Shown here in pieces: positions 18,768 to 29,537 of a stretch of 64,000 nucleotides of DNA. The notes beneath the pieces are model-generated. The model did not search any database. It saw nothing but the letters and a program-made list of their open reading frames with translations, and had not been told where the DNA came from. A program made the translations under genes and the position numbers. Numbering within the stretch: the first letter of the stretch is position 1; each line of letters starts with the position of its first letter. The stretch is from positions 1 to 64,000 of the forward strand of contig NZ_RQTJ01000008.1 of NCBI RefSeq assembly GCF_003858535.1. The letters run 5' to 3'. The DNA comes from Paenimyroides viscosum (GTDB lineage Bacteria; Bacteroidota; Bacteroidia; Flavobacteriales; Flavobacteriaceae).

Positions 18768-19787
18768 ATGTACAAGTCAATAATTCGTCCGCTTTTATTC
18801 AAATGTGATCCAGAAAGAGTGCATCATTTTACTTTTTCAATGATAAAAACCATGCACGCTATTCCGGGTATGAAATCGGTTTTTAAATCGATTTATCAGG
18901 TAAACGATAAAAGATTGGAACGAGAAGTTTTTGGCTTGAAATTTAAAAATCCGGTTGGTTTGGCTGCGGGATTAGATAAAGATGCAAAAATTTATAATGA
19001 ATTGGATGCGTTTGGTTTCGGATTCATTGAAATTGGAACCATTACCCCAAAACCGCAAGAGGGAAATCCTAAAAAACGTTTGTTCCGTTTAAAAGAAGAC
19101 TTTGGAATTATCAACAGAATGGGCTTTAACAATGGCGGAATTGATTTAGCAATTGAACGTTTAAAGCAGAATAAAGGTGTTTTAATTGGTGGAAACATCG
19201 GTAAAAATAAAGTCACTCCAAACGAAGAAGCCGTAAACGATTACATGATTTGTTTTGAAGCGTTGTATCCGTATGTTGATTATTTCGTTGTGAATGTAAG
19301 TTCGCCAAATACGCCGAATTTACGTGCGTTGCAAGACAAAGAACCGTTGACGGAATTGTTATCAGCTTTACAGAGTAAAAATCTTCAGCAACCAAAACAA
19401 AAACCAATTCTTTTAAAAATTGCGCCCGACTTAACCAATGAGCAGTTGCTGGATATTGTCGATATTATAAACGATACCAAAATTGCCGGTGTGATTGCTA
19501 CAAATACCACCATTTCACGCGATGGATTACAATCTGCAAACCAAACAGAAATGGGCGGATTGTCAGGTAAACCATTAGCTAAAAGATCAACTGAAGTCAT
19601 TCGTTTTCTATCAGAAAAAAGCAATAAATCGTTTCCTATAATCGGTGTGGGTGGAATACATTCCGCTGCCGATGCGCTAGAAAAATTAGATGCTGGTGCA
19701 GCATTGGTTCAAATTTATACAGGCTTTATTTACGAAGGACCGGCGTTGATTAAAGAAATTAACCAAGCGATTTTAAAGCGCAGTTAA
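18768..19787 (+). CDS. pyrD: Dihydroorotate dehydrogenase (quinone)
   Basis: 339 residues, class 2. The N-terminal helices ([20 protein letters not shown]) that contact the membrane quinone are present, then FMN-site blocks [54 protein letters not shown] and [16 protein letters not shown]. It oxidises dihydroorotate to orotate in pyrimidine synthesis and feeds the menaquinone pool. The stop overlaps the next start (TAATG), so the LysE gene is co-translated. Confidence 0.95.
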   Translation: MYKSIIRPLLFKCDPERVHHFTFSMIKTMHAIPGMKSVFKSIYQVNDKRLEREVFGLKFKNPVGLAAGLDKDAKIYNELDAFGFGFIEIGTITPKPQEGNPKKRLFRLKEDFGIINRMGFNNGGIDLAIERLKQNKGVLIGGNIGKNKVTPNEEAVNDYMICFEALYPYVDYFVVNVSSPNTPNLRALQDKEPLTELLSALQSKNLQQPKQKPILLKIAPDLTNEQLLDIVDIINDTKIAGVIATNTTISRDGLQSANQTEMGGLSGKPLAKRSTEVIRFLSEKSNKSFPIIGVGGIHSAADALEKLDAGAALVQIYTGFIYEGPALIKEINQAILKRS

Positions 19788-20416
19788 TGACGTTAGAAAC
19801 CATTATATCGTTCTTTTTAACAAGTCTGGCGTTAACCATTTCGCCGGGACCCGATATAATGTATGTTTTATCGACAAGTTTAGCCAAAGGAAAACAATTT
19901 GGTATTGCAACCGCAATTGGTTTAAGTTCGGGCTTGCTGTTTCACACCACATTGTTGGCGTTTGGAATATCAACCTTAATTGTAGCTATTCCGTGGCTTT
20001 TTATTGCCATAAAAGTTTTCGGAACGTTGTATTTGCTTCGAATCATCTACCTTTTATATAAAGCTCCAATTGAACCTATTGCGGTTAGTGTTGATCACGC
20101 ACCAATTTCAAGAACTAATGTATTTCAACAGGTTCAGCAAGGTTTAATAATGAACATTCTGAATCCGAAAATAATGCTGTTCTTTTTGTCGTTATTTCCT
20201 TCGTTTTTACATCCCGAATTAGGAAACATTAAAATGCAGGTTTATACTTTGGGCAGTATTTTTATGTTGCAGGCATTGATTGTATTTTGTTTGATAGCGG
20301 TTTTAAGCGGATACGTCAGCAAATTCTTAATGAAAAACAAATACGTACAAGGTTACATGAATTATTTTCAGATAGCTATCTTTATTGCACTTATCGTATT
20401 TATGTGGATTAAATAG
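19787..20416 (+). CDS. LysE/RhtB-family transporter
   Basis: 209 residues, six hydrophobic helices. SFFLTSLALTISPGPDIMYVLSTSLAKGKQFGI (seen in pieces) is the LysE signature with the conserved SPGPD turn, and FQQVQQGLIMNILNPKIMLFFLSLFP is the second block with NPK. Members export amino acids such as lysine, threonine or homoserine; the substrate here is not predictable. It shares a TAATG junction with pyrD. Confidence 0.88.
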   Translation: MTLETIISFFLTSLALTISPGPDIMYVLSTSLAKGKQFGIATAIGLSSGLLFHTTLLAFGISTLIVAIPWLFIAIKVFGTLYLLRIIYLLYKAPIEPIAVSVDHAPISRTNVFQQVQQGLIMNILNPKIMLFFLSLFPSFLHPELGNIKMQVYTLGSIFMLQALIVFCLIAVLSGYVSKFLMKNKYVQGYMNYFQIAIFIALIVFMWIK

Positions 20417-20438
20417 GTAAACATTAATTGTTTATTTT

Positions 20439-20470
20439 TTTGCAGATATTTTATCTTTCTATTATCTTTG
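20439..20470 (+). promoter_or_regulatory. Promoter of the HMG-CoA lyase gene, near-leaderless
   Basis: TTTG at 20439-20442 and TATCTTTG at 20463-20470 are 20 bases apart, close to the Bacteroidota consensus. The -7 box ends only six bases before the ATG at 20477, so the transcript would begin at or within a base or two of the start codon. Confidence 0.7.
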
Positions 20471-20476
20471 AAACTT

Positions 20477-21340
20477 ATGAAGCCAGTAAAAATAATAGAA
20501 TGTCCGCGCGATGCCATGCAAGGCATTAAAATGTTTATTCCTACCGAACAAAAAGTTCAATACATTCAATCGTTGTTGCGTTGTGGTTTTGATACGTTAG
20601 ATTTCGGAAGTTTCGTTTCGCCTAAAGCCATTCCGCAAATGCAGGATACTGCTGAGGTTTTGGCACAGTTGGATCTATCGGAAACCAAAACAAAATTACT
20701 GGCTATAATTGCAAATACTAAAGGTGCCGAAATGGCATCGGTTCATAACGAAATTCAGTATTTAGGCTTTCCTTTTTCTATTTCAGAGAATTTTCAAATG
20801 CGTAATACGCACAAAACTATTGCAGAATCTATCGTTACCTTACAAGAAATTTTAGAAATCGCCAATAAAACCAATAAAGAAGTGGTGGCTTATCTTTCAA
20901 TGGGGTTCGGAAATCCGTATGGCGATCCTTGGAATGTTGATATTGTTGGGGAATGGACAGAAAAACTGGCAAATATGGGAGTGACAATTTTATCACTTTC
21001 TGATACCGTTGGATCTTCCACTGCAGAAGATATTGATTATCTTTTTTCTAATTTGATACCGAAATATCCTAATATCGAATTTGGTGCACATTTGCATACA
21101 ACTCCCGATGCTTGGTTCGAAAAAGTTGATGCTGCATACAAAGCCGGATGTATTCGTTTTGATGGAGCAATTAAAGGATTTGGAGGCTGCCCAATGGCAA
21201 AAGACGATTTAACAGGAAATATGCCAACCGAGAAAATGTTGAGTTATTTTACGGCAAACAAAGCTGCAACCAACGTTCAGATGACTTCTTTTGAAGCTGC
21301 TTATAACGAAGCCTTGAAGATATTTAATTTTTATCATTAA
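20477..21340 (+). CDS. Hydroxymethylglutaryl-CoA lyase
   Basis: 287 residues of the HMGL-like TIM-barrel family. KIIECPRDAMQGIKMFIPTEQK, the metal-binding GAHLHTTPDAW and the catalytic Cys loop KGFGGCPMAKDDLTGNMPTE are all present, the last being diagnostic of HMG-CoA lyase. It splits HMG-CoA to acetoacetate and acetyl-CoA at the end of leucine catabolism. The open frame starts with a TTG at 20468 inside the promoter, so ATG 20477 is chosen. Confidence 0.93.
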   Translation: MKPVKIIECPRDAMQGIKMFIPTEQKVQYIQSLLRCGFDTLDFGSFVSPKAIPQMQDTAEVLAQLDLSETKTKLLAIIANTKGAEMASVHNEIQYLGFPFSISENFQMRNTHKTIAESIVTLQEILEIANKTNKEVVAYLSMGFGNPYGDPWNVDIVGEWTEKLANMGVTILSLSDTVGSSTAEDIDYLFSNLIPKYPNIEFGAHLHTTPDAWFEKVDAAYKAGCIRFDGAIKGFGGCPMAKDDLTGNMPTEKMLSYFTANKAATNVQMTSFEAAYNEALKIFNFYH

Positions 21341-21369
21341 AATTTTATTATATCGCGAAAAATCATTAA

Positions 21370-22872
<1,503 letters not shown>

Positions 22873-22880
22873 ATAATAAA

Positions 22881-22910
22881 AAAAACTGGTTTTAAAACCA
22901 GTTTTTTTTT
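22881..22910. terminator. Bidirectional terminator after guaB
   Basis: AAAAACTGGTTTTAAAACCAGTTTTT is a perfect palindrome flanked by A and T runs between convergent guaB and the permease gene. Confidence 0.9.
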
Positions 22911-22928
22911 GCAGTATTATTAAAATAC

Positions 22929-24128
22929 TTATTCATTCATTAAAATTTTTATTCTACTTGCAGCGATGTACGAAGCAATTATACTTAAAATTAAGATAAT
23001 TATAGTAACTACTGTTCCGTTTTTCCAACGGAAGACAACAGGATAAGGAAAATCCCCGTTAGCCTTAACAAAACCGAAATGCTGTTGCAGTAAAGTAATA
23101 GTAATTCCAAGTATTAATCCGATAACAACGCCACCAACAGAAAGAATCAAACCTTGATAAAGAAAAATACGTTTTAGTTTTTTTTGCGAAAAACCAATAT
23201 CATACAAAGTTTTAATATGATCTTTCTTTTCAAGAATAATCATAATTAAAGCACCGGTTAAACAAAACAATGTGACAATAATAATCAACGTAAAAATAAG
23301 ATAGATTGCCAAACTTTCGGTTTTTAGCATTTTGTACAGACCTTCATTTAATTGAGATCGATTTTTGATTATTTCGTTCGGAAAAATTTCTTTCAATAAA
23401 GAAGTTAATTCTCTTTCCGAAGTTCCGTTTATAAGTTTAAATTCAATTTTAGAAAATTCGTTTGCTTTAAAACTCAACAGATCTTTCCCAACATTAATAT
23501 CGGCATAAATATACTTGTTATCTGTTTCAATATTGTTAAGACTGTAAATTCCGGCTGTGTAAAGTGGCAGTTTAACATAAGCATCTTCGGGCATCGTAAT
23601 CATGCCCTTGCCGGGTTTCATAGCTAAAACCTCTAAAAGCTTGTCGTTAGAATACATTCCTGCCGATAGTTCGTTTGCTAAAACATCACCCATAACAGCA
23701 TCATTCGTATTAGGCTGTATCCATTTTCCGTGCGGAATGTTTTCTGTAATTGCTACTGTTTTAGGATAATTACTATCAACAGCCTTTAGAATGGCAACAA
23801 TCTGTTTATCGCCATAAGTGAAAATAACACGGTCTTCAATGATGTTTGAATGATTAGCGATTTTGCTTAAAGACTTTAATTTTTCCTGTTGATTCACAGT
23901 TACTGTAATACTTTTTCCTTTCGATGGAAGAACAACCAAATCAGGATCTATTACATTAGTGAAAGAAACCAACGAATTTTCCAAGCCGCTGAAAACCGAC
24001 AAAACAACAAACAAAGCCATACTGCTTACAATGATTCCGATAGCCGAAATTCGCGTAATGATATTTATGGCTTTTGTTCTGCTTTTACTGAAAGCGTAAC
24101 GTTTGGCTATGTAAAAAACGGTATTCAA
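22929..24128 (-). CDS. ABC transporter permease, LolC/LolE type
   Basis: 399 residues. One N-terminal transmembrane helix (NIITRISAIGIIVSSMALFVVLSVFSGLENSL, in pieces), a periplasmic MacB-like domain of about 220 residues, and three C-terminal helices with the FtsX fold (ALIMIILEKKDHIKTLYDIGFSQKKLKRIFLYQG). This is the arrangement of lipoprotein-releasing permeases. It begins two bases after rbfA. The LolD-type ATPase is not adjacent, so the partner must be encoded elsewhere. Confidence 0.85.
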   Translation of the reverse strand: MNTVFYIAKRYAFSKSRTKAINIITRISAIGIIVSSMALFVVLSVFSGLENSLVSFTNVIDPDLVVLPSKGKSITVTVNQQEKLKSLSKIANHSNIIEDRVIFTYGDKQIVAILKAVDSNYPKTVAITENIPHGKWIQPNTNDAVMGDVLANELSAGMYSNDKLLEVLAMKPGKGMITMPEDAYVKLPLYTAGIYSLNNIETDNKYIYADINVGKDLLSFKANEFSKIEFKLINGTSERELTSLLKEIFPNEIIKNRSQLNEGLYKMLKTESLAIYLIFTLIIIVTLFCLTGALIMIILEKKDHIKTLYDIGFSQKKLKRIFLYQGLILSVGGVVIGLILGITITLLQQHFGFVKANGDFPYPVVFRWKNGTVVTIIILILSIIASYIAASRIKILMNE

Positions 24129-24130
24129 AC

Positions 24131-24523
24131 TTATTTTTTCTTTCTATGAGCCAATAACTCACGGTTTTCAATCGGGTTTTCATCGCCTTTTAAAGCCGTG
24201 TCTATTTTTTCAATATAATCTAAACTATCATCAATATAAAAGACCAAATTTGGAACTTTTCTTAATTGATTTTTAACCCGTTGCGATAAATCATGCTTAA
24301 TTAATGGAGCGTTTGATTGAATAGCTTTTAACAATTCAGGAGCTTTATCAGTTGGAAAAACACTTAAATATACCTTTGCAATAGATAAATCGGTAGTTAC
24401 ACTTACTTTCGAAACTGAAATAATTAAATTAGAAATTCCGTTTTTACGAACTTCACCCTGTAATATATCAACCAGGTCGGCTTGTAGTAAAGCCCCCATT
24501 TTTTTTTGTCTGTTTGTTTCCAT
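24131..24523 (-). CDS. rbfA: Ribosome-binding factor A
   Basis: 130 residues. METNRQKKMGALLQADLVDILQ is the N-terminal helix, and VSVTTDLSIAKVYLSVFPTDK is the KH-domain core. RbfA binds the 30S subunit during 16S rRNA 5' end maturation and is linked to cold adaptation. The frame opens at 24538 but the family start is the ATG at 24523. It heads a two-gene unit with the LolC/E-type permease, a pairing common in Bacteroidota. Confidence 0.92.
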   Translation of the reverse strand: METNRQKKMGALLQADLVDILQGEVRKNGISNLIISVSKVSVTTDLSIAKVYLSVFPTDKAPELLKAIQSNAPLIKHDLSQRVKNQLRKVPNLVFYIDDSLDYIEKIDTALKGDENPIENRELLAHRKKK

Positions 24524-24587
24524 TGTGCAAAAATACAAAATTCATACAGATATATATTTATCTTTACAAAAACAAAATTTTTAGTTT

Positions 24588-24992
24588 ATGATGCGTAAAA
24601 TTGAACATATTGGTATAGCAGTAAAAAGTTTAAAAGAATCGAATGAATTATTTGAAAAACTATTGGGAACGCCAGCTTATAAAGAAGAAGAAGTTGCAAG
24701 CGAAGGTGTAAAAACATCTTTCTTTATGAACGGACCCAACAAAATTGAACTTTTGGAAGCAACAAATCCAGATTCGCCAATTGCAAAATTTTTAGAAAAG
24801 AAAGGCGAAGGGATACATCACATTGCTTTTGATGTAGAAGATATTGTTGTGGAGATAGAACGATTAAAAAAGGAAGGATTTACTGTTTTAAACGAAATGC
24901 CTAAGAAAGGAGCTGATAATAAATTAGTTGCATTTTTACACCCAAAAACAACAAACGGTGTTTTAATAGAACTGTGTCAAGAAATAAAATAA
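24588..24992 (+). CDS. mce: Methylmalonyl-CoA epimerase
   Basis: 134 residues, a single pair of VOC modules. KIEHIGIAVKSLKESNELFEKLLG, the acidic NKIELLEATNPDSPIAKFLEKKGEGIHHIAFDVEDI block (read in pieces) and GVLIELCQ place metal-binding His, His and Glu as in epimerases. It interconverts the two methylmalonyl-CoA epimers in propionate/succinyl-CoA metabolism. Start is at the first or second of two adjacent ATGs. Confidence 0.92.
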   Translation: MMRKIEHIGIAVKSLKESNELFEKLLGTPAYKEEEVASEGVKTSFFMNGPNKIELLEATNPDSPIAKFLEKKGEGIHHIAFDVEDIVVEIERLKKEGFTVLNEMPKKGADNKLVAFLHPKTTNGVLIELCQEIK

Positions 24993-25016
24993 AATTGAAA
25001 ATTATTTACTGAACGC

Positions 25017-25047
25017 TTGCAAATACTAAAAAAACATAGTAATATTG
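25017..25047 (+). promoter_or_regulatory. Promoter of the CAU tRNA
   Basis: TTG at 25017-25019 and TAATATTG at 25040-25047 are 20 bases apart. The downstream sequence TTGCACTCGTTAA (from 25045) is the same 13-mer that follows the tRNA-His -7 box. Confidence 0.65.
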
Positions 25048-25071
25048 CACTCGTTAATAACAATTGACGCC

Positions 25072-25145
25072 GGTCCTATAGCTCAGTTGGTTAGAGCACC
25101 TGACTCATAATCAGGTGGTCCCTGGTTCGAGCCCAGGTGGGACCA
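25072..25145 (+). tRNA. tRNA with CAT anticodon (Met, or Ile2 if lysidine-modified)
   Basis: Full cloverleaf: acceptor GGTCCTA/TGGGACC, D arm GCTC/GAGC, anticodon stem CCTGA/TCAGG with loop CTCATAA, T loop TTCGAGC. CAT is shared by initiator Met, elongator Met and tRNA-Ile2. The first base pair is G-C, so it is not an initiator. Elongator Met and Ile2 cannot be separated by eye. Confidence 0.92.
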
Positions 25146-25149
25146 CAAA

Positions 25150-25190
25150 AAAAACCCTTAATACATTGTATTGAAGGGGTTTATTTTTTT
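25150..25190. terminator. Hairpin terminator after the CAU tRNA
   Basis: AAACCCTTAATACA pairs with TGTATTGAAGGGGTTT (one bulged C) followed by ATTTTTTTTT. It also lies just past the stop of the minus-strand Roco gene. Confidence 0.75.
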
Positions 25191-25209
25191 TAAGGGGGTG
25201 GTTAGGGGG

Positions 25210-27987
25210 CTATTTTTTATTAAACATATCTAGCATTATATGTACTATTTCTAATGTATCACCATTATTTTCATGTCTTGATATTCCAACCCTCATTGCT
25301 CCAATATTATTATGTAAATCACTTTTTAGAGCAAAACCAGAATATGGGTATTTGTCTTCATAATCCATTTCTTTGATATATTTAGTATAATTAGCCCATA
25401 AATTATCCAATCTGTTGCTTTCAGCAAAAACAATAACAAACTTTCTTTTCAAATAATGAGTGTCATATTTTGATAATAATTTGTTTATATGATCAGATAC
25501 AACAGTGTTCTTTTGACCACAACTATTTAATCGAAAGCATTCAAATATTGTGATAGGTATACCATTATTTCTTCTAATCATGATATCCAATTCTCCTGCA
25601 CTAATACCAGAACTTGAAGATCCAGACCTAGTTTGATCTGCAACATTATGTCCTTTCGTTCTTAAAAGATCTACGATATCATCGTTAAATAGATCTTCAA
25701 TTTTCTTTTGGTATTTTCTTTCTAAGATTCTAGATGAAATTTCAATTATATCTGTTAATATTTTATCCAGAGAATATATTGGGTTGTCATCATGTTCTGT
25801 ATTTTCAATATGATAAAGACCTAGAAGTTTGTGAACATTAATTCCTGTATAACTTATTTCACATGGAATTGTTTTAAAAACATTACTTACACCAATTGCT
25901 CTAACGAACGAATAGTTAAACAAATGGGGTGTTTTAGAATTTATACAATCAGAACAAATACACGGAATTCTCTCAGGCACGTCATGATAGTTTAAAGATT
26001 GATGAATGTCATTTAATTCTTTACGAATTATTTCTAATAGAAAAGATGCATTATCTCCATTAATCCAAATAAATAATTTTCTAGAATATTGATCTGTAGT
26101 GATAAGGGCTCTCGTATTTTCTCTTTGAATAATCACTCCATTTTTCCAAAATGTGTTGTCATGAATTAGATTTCTTGTTCTTACAATAAATCTAGCCATA
26201 ATTCCAGCAGGCATAAAATCATAATGATATTCAAAACGTAAGTTGTTATTATAATCCCAATCAAAATCAATTATTTCAGGTTTTAATAATTCAGGAATTA
26301 GAAATATGTTTTTATCAATTTCGAAGCATAACTCGAAGTTTTTCATTAATGTTACAATATAAGGTCTCTTATCAGATTCAAATTCAAATAGAACTGCATC
26401 TAAAAGTTCTGGGTCAAATTCACCATTTCTTTGGATAACTTCTTTAGAATCTAATATCTTATAAACTGCATTTGTAGCCCATTCTGGCTTTAAGAAGATA
26501 ATTTGCCTAAGTAAACTATCCTCTTGGAAATGAAGGAAAACCCCTAAATCATGAAAATATTGACTTAAAAATAACGCCCGTTTATTAGACAAACCACACT
26601 GATTACATATTCCTAAATATTCAGATAATGAAATATAATTTGATTGTAGTGATTCTAAAATTTTTCTAATTTCTAACCAAACTTTTGGAAGTTTATCACC
26701 AATTAGTGGTAAAGAGTTAATTTCATTACTAATGTTTTCTGATAATAAGTCTATATTTTGACCTGTTATTGCACTAACTTTATGAAATGATACGATATTT
26801 TTAAATTTAGCTTTTAAAGATTTTTCATCTATATTAGCGATTCTTTCATCCATCTTATTAAGTACGATGATTACAGGAGAATTGTTACTCAACAATCTGA
26901 TTACATTTAGCCAATAATCAAAACTTATTTGATGTTGATCGGTTCTTGCTTCCCAAACTAACAGATAAAGTGATCTATTTGTTAAAAAGAATTGGTGTGT
27001 AGAATGGTAGATTTCTTGCCCTCCAAAATCCCAAATATTTACTCTAAAATTAGGTGAGGATAGGGTTTTTATAGCCCAATTTTTTATGTCAATTCCTTCT
27101 GTTGAACAGGTTTCTGGGGTGTCGTTACTTACTAATCTATTCATTAAGAAAGTCTTGCCAACATTTCCTTGTCCTACGATCAATAATTTAGCTTCAAACA
27201 ACTGTTCATTATCACCTAATGACAGATAATAATTAATAATACCAGATGCTCCTTGTGCTGAAATTTCTACAGGAACTCTCCCGATTGGATTGTTGTCGAA
27301 GTCAAGATATTCAAGAGTAGCTAAATTTTCAAATTCTACAGGTAAATGATTAATTTTATTTCCGCTTAGAATTAATCTCTTTAATTTTTTTAGTTTTCCG
27401 ATACTTGTAGGAAGATAGGTTAAATTATTAAAGCTTAAATTAAGCTCTACTAAATTTTCTAAATTGTCAAAAATATTATCATCAATTTCAGAAATGTTAT
27501 TTTCAGACAAATCTAACTTTTCCAAGTTATTACAATCTTTAAGAGCAATAGGGAATTGTTCTAATTTATTACCTTTTAAATTTAAGTTAGTGCATTTTGA
27601 ATATGTTATTTTGTCGTCAGATATATATGATATTTGATTATAGCTTAAATCTACTTTTTCAATACGCATTAAACTTGTAAAATAATGATCTGTTATTTTT
27701 AAAATTTGATTATCAGATATGTTAAAGCAATTTAAGTTTTCTATTGTAAATACTATAATTGGTAAATCTTTGAAGTAATTATTCTTTAAACTCAAATTTT
27801 CAAGATTCTTAAATTCGTAAAACCAATCTGGTATGATATTAATAGAATTACCAAATAAATCAAGATATTTTAACTCCTTGCATATTCTAAGTTTATAAGG
27901 TATTTCTTTTAACCTACCAGAATTTAATTGAACTTTAGTTGTATTTACTTTTAAGTCTTGTATCTTATCTTTTATGTGCGGTTTCAT
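25210..27987 (-). CDS. LRR-Roc-COR GTPase (Roco protein) with C-terminal nuclease-like domain
   Basis: 925 residues, cytoplasmic. Residues 37-255 form about ten leucine-rich repeats. The Roc GTPase follows, with P loop GQGNVGKT at 272-279, G3 WDFGGQE at 319-325, G4 NKMD at 377-380 and G5 SA at 405-406. A COR domain spans about 435-660. A zinc-knuckle-like cluster has Cys676, 678, 681 and 709. The last 130 residues contain GELDIMI (Asp801) and ITIFECF (Glu816) spaced like the D and ExK of PD-(D/E)XK nucleases, but the lysine position is Phe. Roco proteins are GTP-controlled dimeric switches; many bacterial ones have no known role. Its site next to a restriction-modification remnant and an ICE suggests defence, which is inference. 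DNA is markedly AT-rich. Confidence 0.87.
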   Translation of the reverse strand: MKPHIKDKIQDLKVNTTKVQLNSGRLKEIPYKLRICKELKYLDLFGNSINIIPDWFYEFKNLENLSLKNNYFKDLPIIVFTIENLNCFNISDNQILKITDHYFTSLMRIEKVDLSYNQISYISDDKITYSKCTNLNLKGNKLEQFPIALKDCNNLEKLDLSENNISEIDDNIFDNLENLVELNLSFNNLTYLPTSIGKLKKLKRLILSGNKINHLPVEFENLATLEYLDFDNNPIGRVPVEISAQGASGIINYYLSLGDNEQLFEAKLLIVGQGNVGKTFLMNRLVSNDTPETCSTEGIDIKNWAIKTLSSPNFRVNIWDFGGQEIYHSTHQFFLTNRSLYLLVWEARTDQHQISFDYWLNVIRLLSNNSPVIIVLNKMDERIANIDEKSLKAKFKNIVSFHKVSAITGQNIDLLSENISNEINSLPLIGDKLPKVWLEIRKILESLQSNYISLSEYLGICNQCGLSNKRALFLSQYFHDLGVFLHFQEDSLLRQIIFLKPEWATNAVYKILDSKEVIQRNGEFDPELLDAVLFEFESDKRPYIVTLMKNFELCFEIDKNIFLIPELLKPEIIDFDWDYNNNLRFEYHYDFMPAGIMARFIVRTRNLIHDNTFWKNGVIIQRENTRALITTDQYSRKLFIWINGDNASFLLEIIRKELNDIHQSLNYHDVPERIPCICSDCINSKTPHLFNYSFVRAIGVSNVFKTIPCEISYTGINVHKLLGLYHIENTEHDDNPIYSLDKILTDIIEISSRILERKYQKKIEDLFNDDIVDLLRTKGHNVADQTRSGSSSSGISAGELDIMIRRNNGIPITIFECFRLNSCGQKNTVVSDHINKLLSKYDTHYLKRKFVIVFAESNRLDNLWANYTKYIKEMDYEDKYPYSGFALKSDLHNNIGAMRVGISRHENNGDTLEIVHIMLDMFNKK

Positions 27988-28040
27988 GACTATTTTATTT
28001 TTTTTTAAATATTAAATTTACAATTATCGAATTATTTAGA

Positions 28041-29285
28041 CTAGTATATCTTATCAATCTCTTTCATCAATCTGTCTGTTTCTGTAAGAGCAACAATTAT
28101 TTTATTGTAGTGCATAATGTCATCGAAATCAAGTTCGATGTCTTTGCGGTCTTTTAACCATTTTTGAGCAGGTTGATATCCTCCGATGTAGAAATTCCAA
28201 GCTACTTGTGGAACGTTATCAAAATATTGTGTTTCGTTAATATAAACTCTACCCATTGGCTCAAATGTGTCATTATTTGAAATGCTATCTACTTCGACAA
28301 CATAATTACGTTGTTCGTATTTTGGTTTACCTACAATGTTAGTACCTTCAACAGGATATGAAGAAATAAAATCTTCTACTTCTGAAGATTCTAATAGATG
28401 TATCTCTCTAATCTGTTTTCCTAAAGCTACAAGTTCCCAAAATTGTTTTTGGTCTATTGGATAAGGTACACGTGGAAAATCTATTTTAAGAAATTCCTTA
28501 TAAGTTTCTCTGTATGTAGGTGAATGTAATACTGCATAGATATAATCTAAAATATCTATTGGTGCGAAAGTCCCTTCTGTAATTTCCTTTTCGTTTGTAA
28601 ATATTAAGCCTAATTTATCTGCTATTTCGTTTACACTTTCTACGTTTAAATTTGGGGTGCGTTCTGGTGTTTCTTCAATGCTGGTTTGAATGGAATAGTT
28701 GTATAAATATAATGGGAAAATTGAAGTTATTTCACTTGTTTTATTTGAAACAAAAGAACTTTCTATAATTTTATCTGATATAAAAATATGTTGGTAAGTA
28801 TCCCCTGATTTAAACTGTTTACATAATGTTAACCCTAAATTTTTAGCTTTCAAGAAGTTATTAGCTGTTTCTTTTCTAGGGCGTTCAATAAAAAAATCAT
28901 TATAGTAAATAAATTTTTGATCGAAAAGTCTATATGAAATTGTAGTAATATATTCTGAATTAAACTCTTTAGATTTAATCTTTATATCATCTATTTTCCA
29001 AGTTGAATTTTCTTTAATTGGGTACTTATTCTTTAGTTCACCTTTATCTAATAGATAGAAATCTTTAACTCTATTCATTAATGTTTCTTTATCAGAATCA
29101 ATAACAAATGAATCTCTTGCAGTTACAATACCAACATTATTTAATGGAAATAACTCATTCAATTTAAATCCATTATCATATTTTTTCTGAGCACCAAAAT
29201 CTTTTTGCACCATAAAATAATTAGGTGCAATATTTTCTAAAAAATTAAAATCAATTGAATGTATATTATTTTTATTGAAAAAACT
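28041..29285 (-). pseudogene. C-terminal fragment of a type ISP restriction-modification enzyme
   Basis: The 390-residue frame from ATG 29213 consists wholly of the C-terminal specificity region of type ISP enzymes: FPLNNVGIVTARDSFVID, FIERPRKE, SIFPLYLYNY, YAVLHSPTYRETYKEFLKIDFPRVPYP, VYINETQYFDNVP and FYIGGYQPAQKWLKDRKDIELD (in pieces). The N-terminal nuclease, helicase and methyltransferase domains, over 600 residues in intact enzymes, are absent. Upstream of the ATG the same frame still codes family-like sequence (HSIDFNFLENIAPNYF) for 24 codons, then meets two TAA codons at 29286-29291. So the gene is cut at its 5' end, within about 20 bases of the likely ICE attachment site. A shortened protein could still be made but could not cut or methylate DNA. 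Confidence 0.85.
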
Positions 29286-29295
29286 TTATTAGATA

Positions 29296-29305
29296 GCAAA
29301 AATAA
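29296..29305 (-). other. Candidate attL core of the ICE
   Basis: On the minus strand this reads TTATTTTTGC, matching the CTnDOT core GTANNTTTGC at every fixed position but the first. It lies between the end of the interrupted type ISP frame (29285) and the integrase gene (29538). A second, weaker match (AAACCTTTGC) is at 29318-29327 on the plus strand. The exact crossover cannot be fixed without the right end. Confidence 0.55.
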
Positions 29306-29437
29306 GCAAAACGATTAAAACCTTTGCTATACAGCAGCTTATAAAATAACAGGTGAGAATTAGAAGACTCTGTACAATAGGTTTACACCTTAAATTGACA
29401 AGGTTAGGTTACTAAATCATTACTGATTTGTTTTAAT

Positions 29438-29459
29438 TAGACAGCCTTATAACTGTCTA
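29438..29459. repeat. Inverted repeat upstream of the integrase
   Basis: TAGACAG (29438-29444) and CTGTCTA (29453-29459) are perfect inverted copies with an eight-base spacer, about 80 bases before the integrase ATG. There is no T-run, so an arm-type integrase site or operator is more likely than a terminator. Confidence 0.45.
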
Positions 29460-29537
29460 TAATTCAAAACTTTGCGTTCTTTTTCTTATACCCTTGTAAC
29501 TCAATAAAAATTAATTTTAAACATTAAAATTTGAGTT

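Noticed and set aside
25072..25145. The CAU tRNA as the ICE attachment site
   Set aside because: It lies 4 kb from the integrase and I saw no repeated tRNA 3' end nearby; the core match beside the cut ISP gene fits a CTnDOT-type element better.
29213..29213. Treating 28041-29213 as an intact 390-residue gene
   Set aside because: Family-like sequence continues upstream of the ATG and catalytic domains are missing, so it is a fragment.
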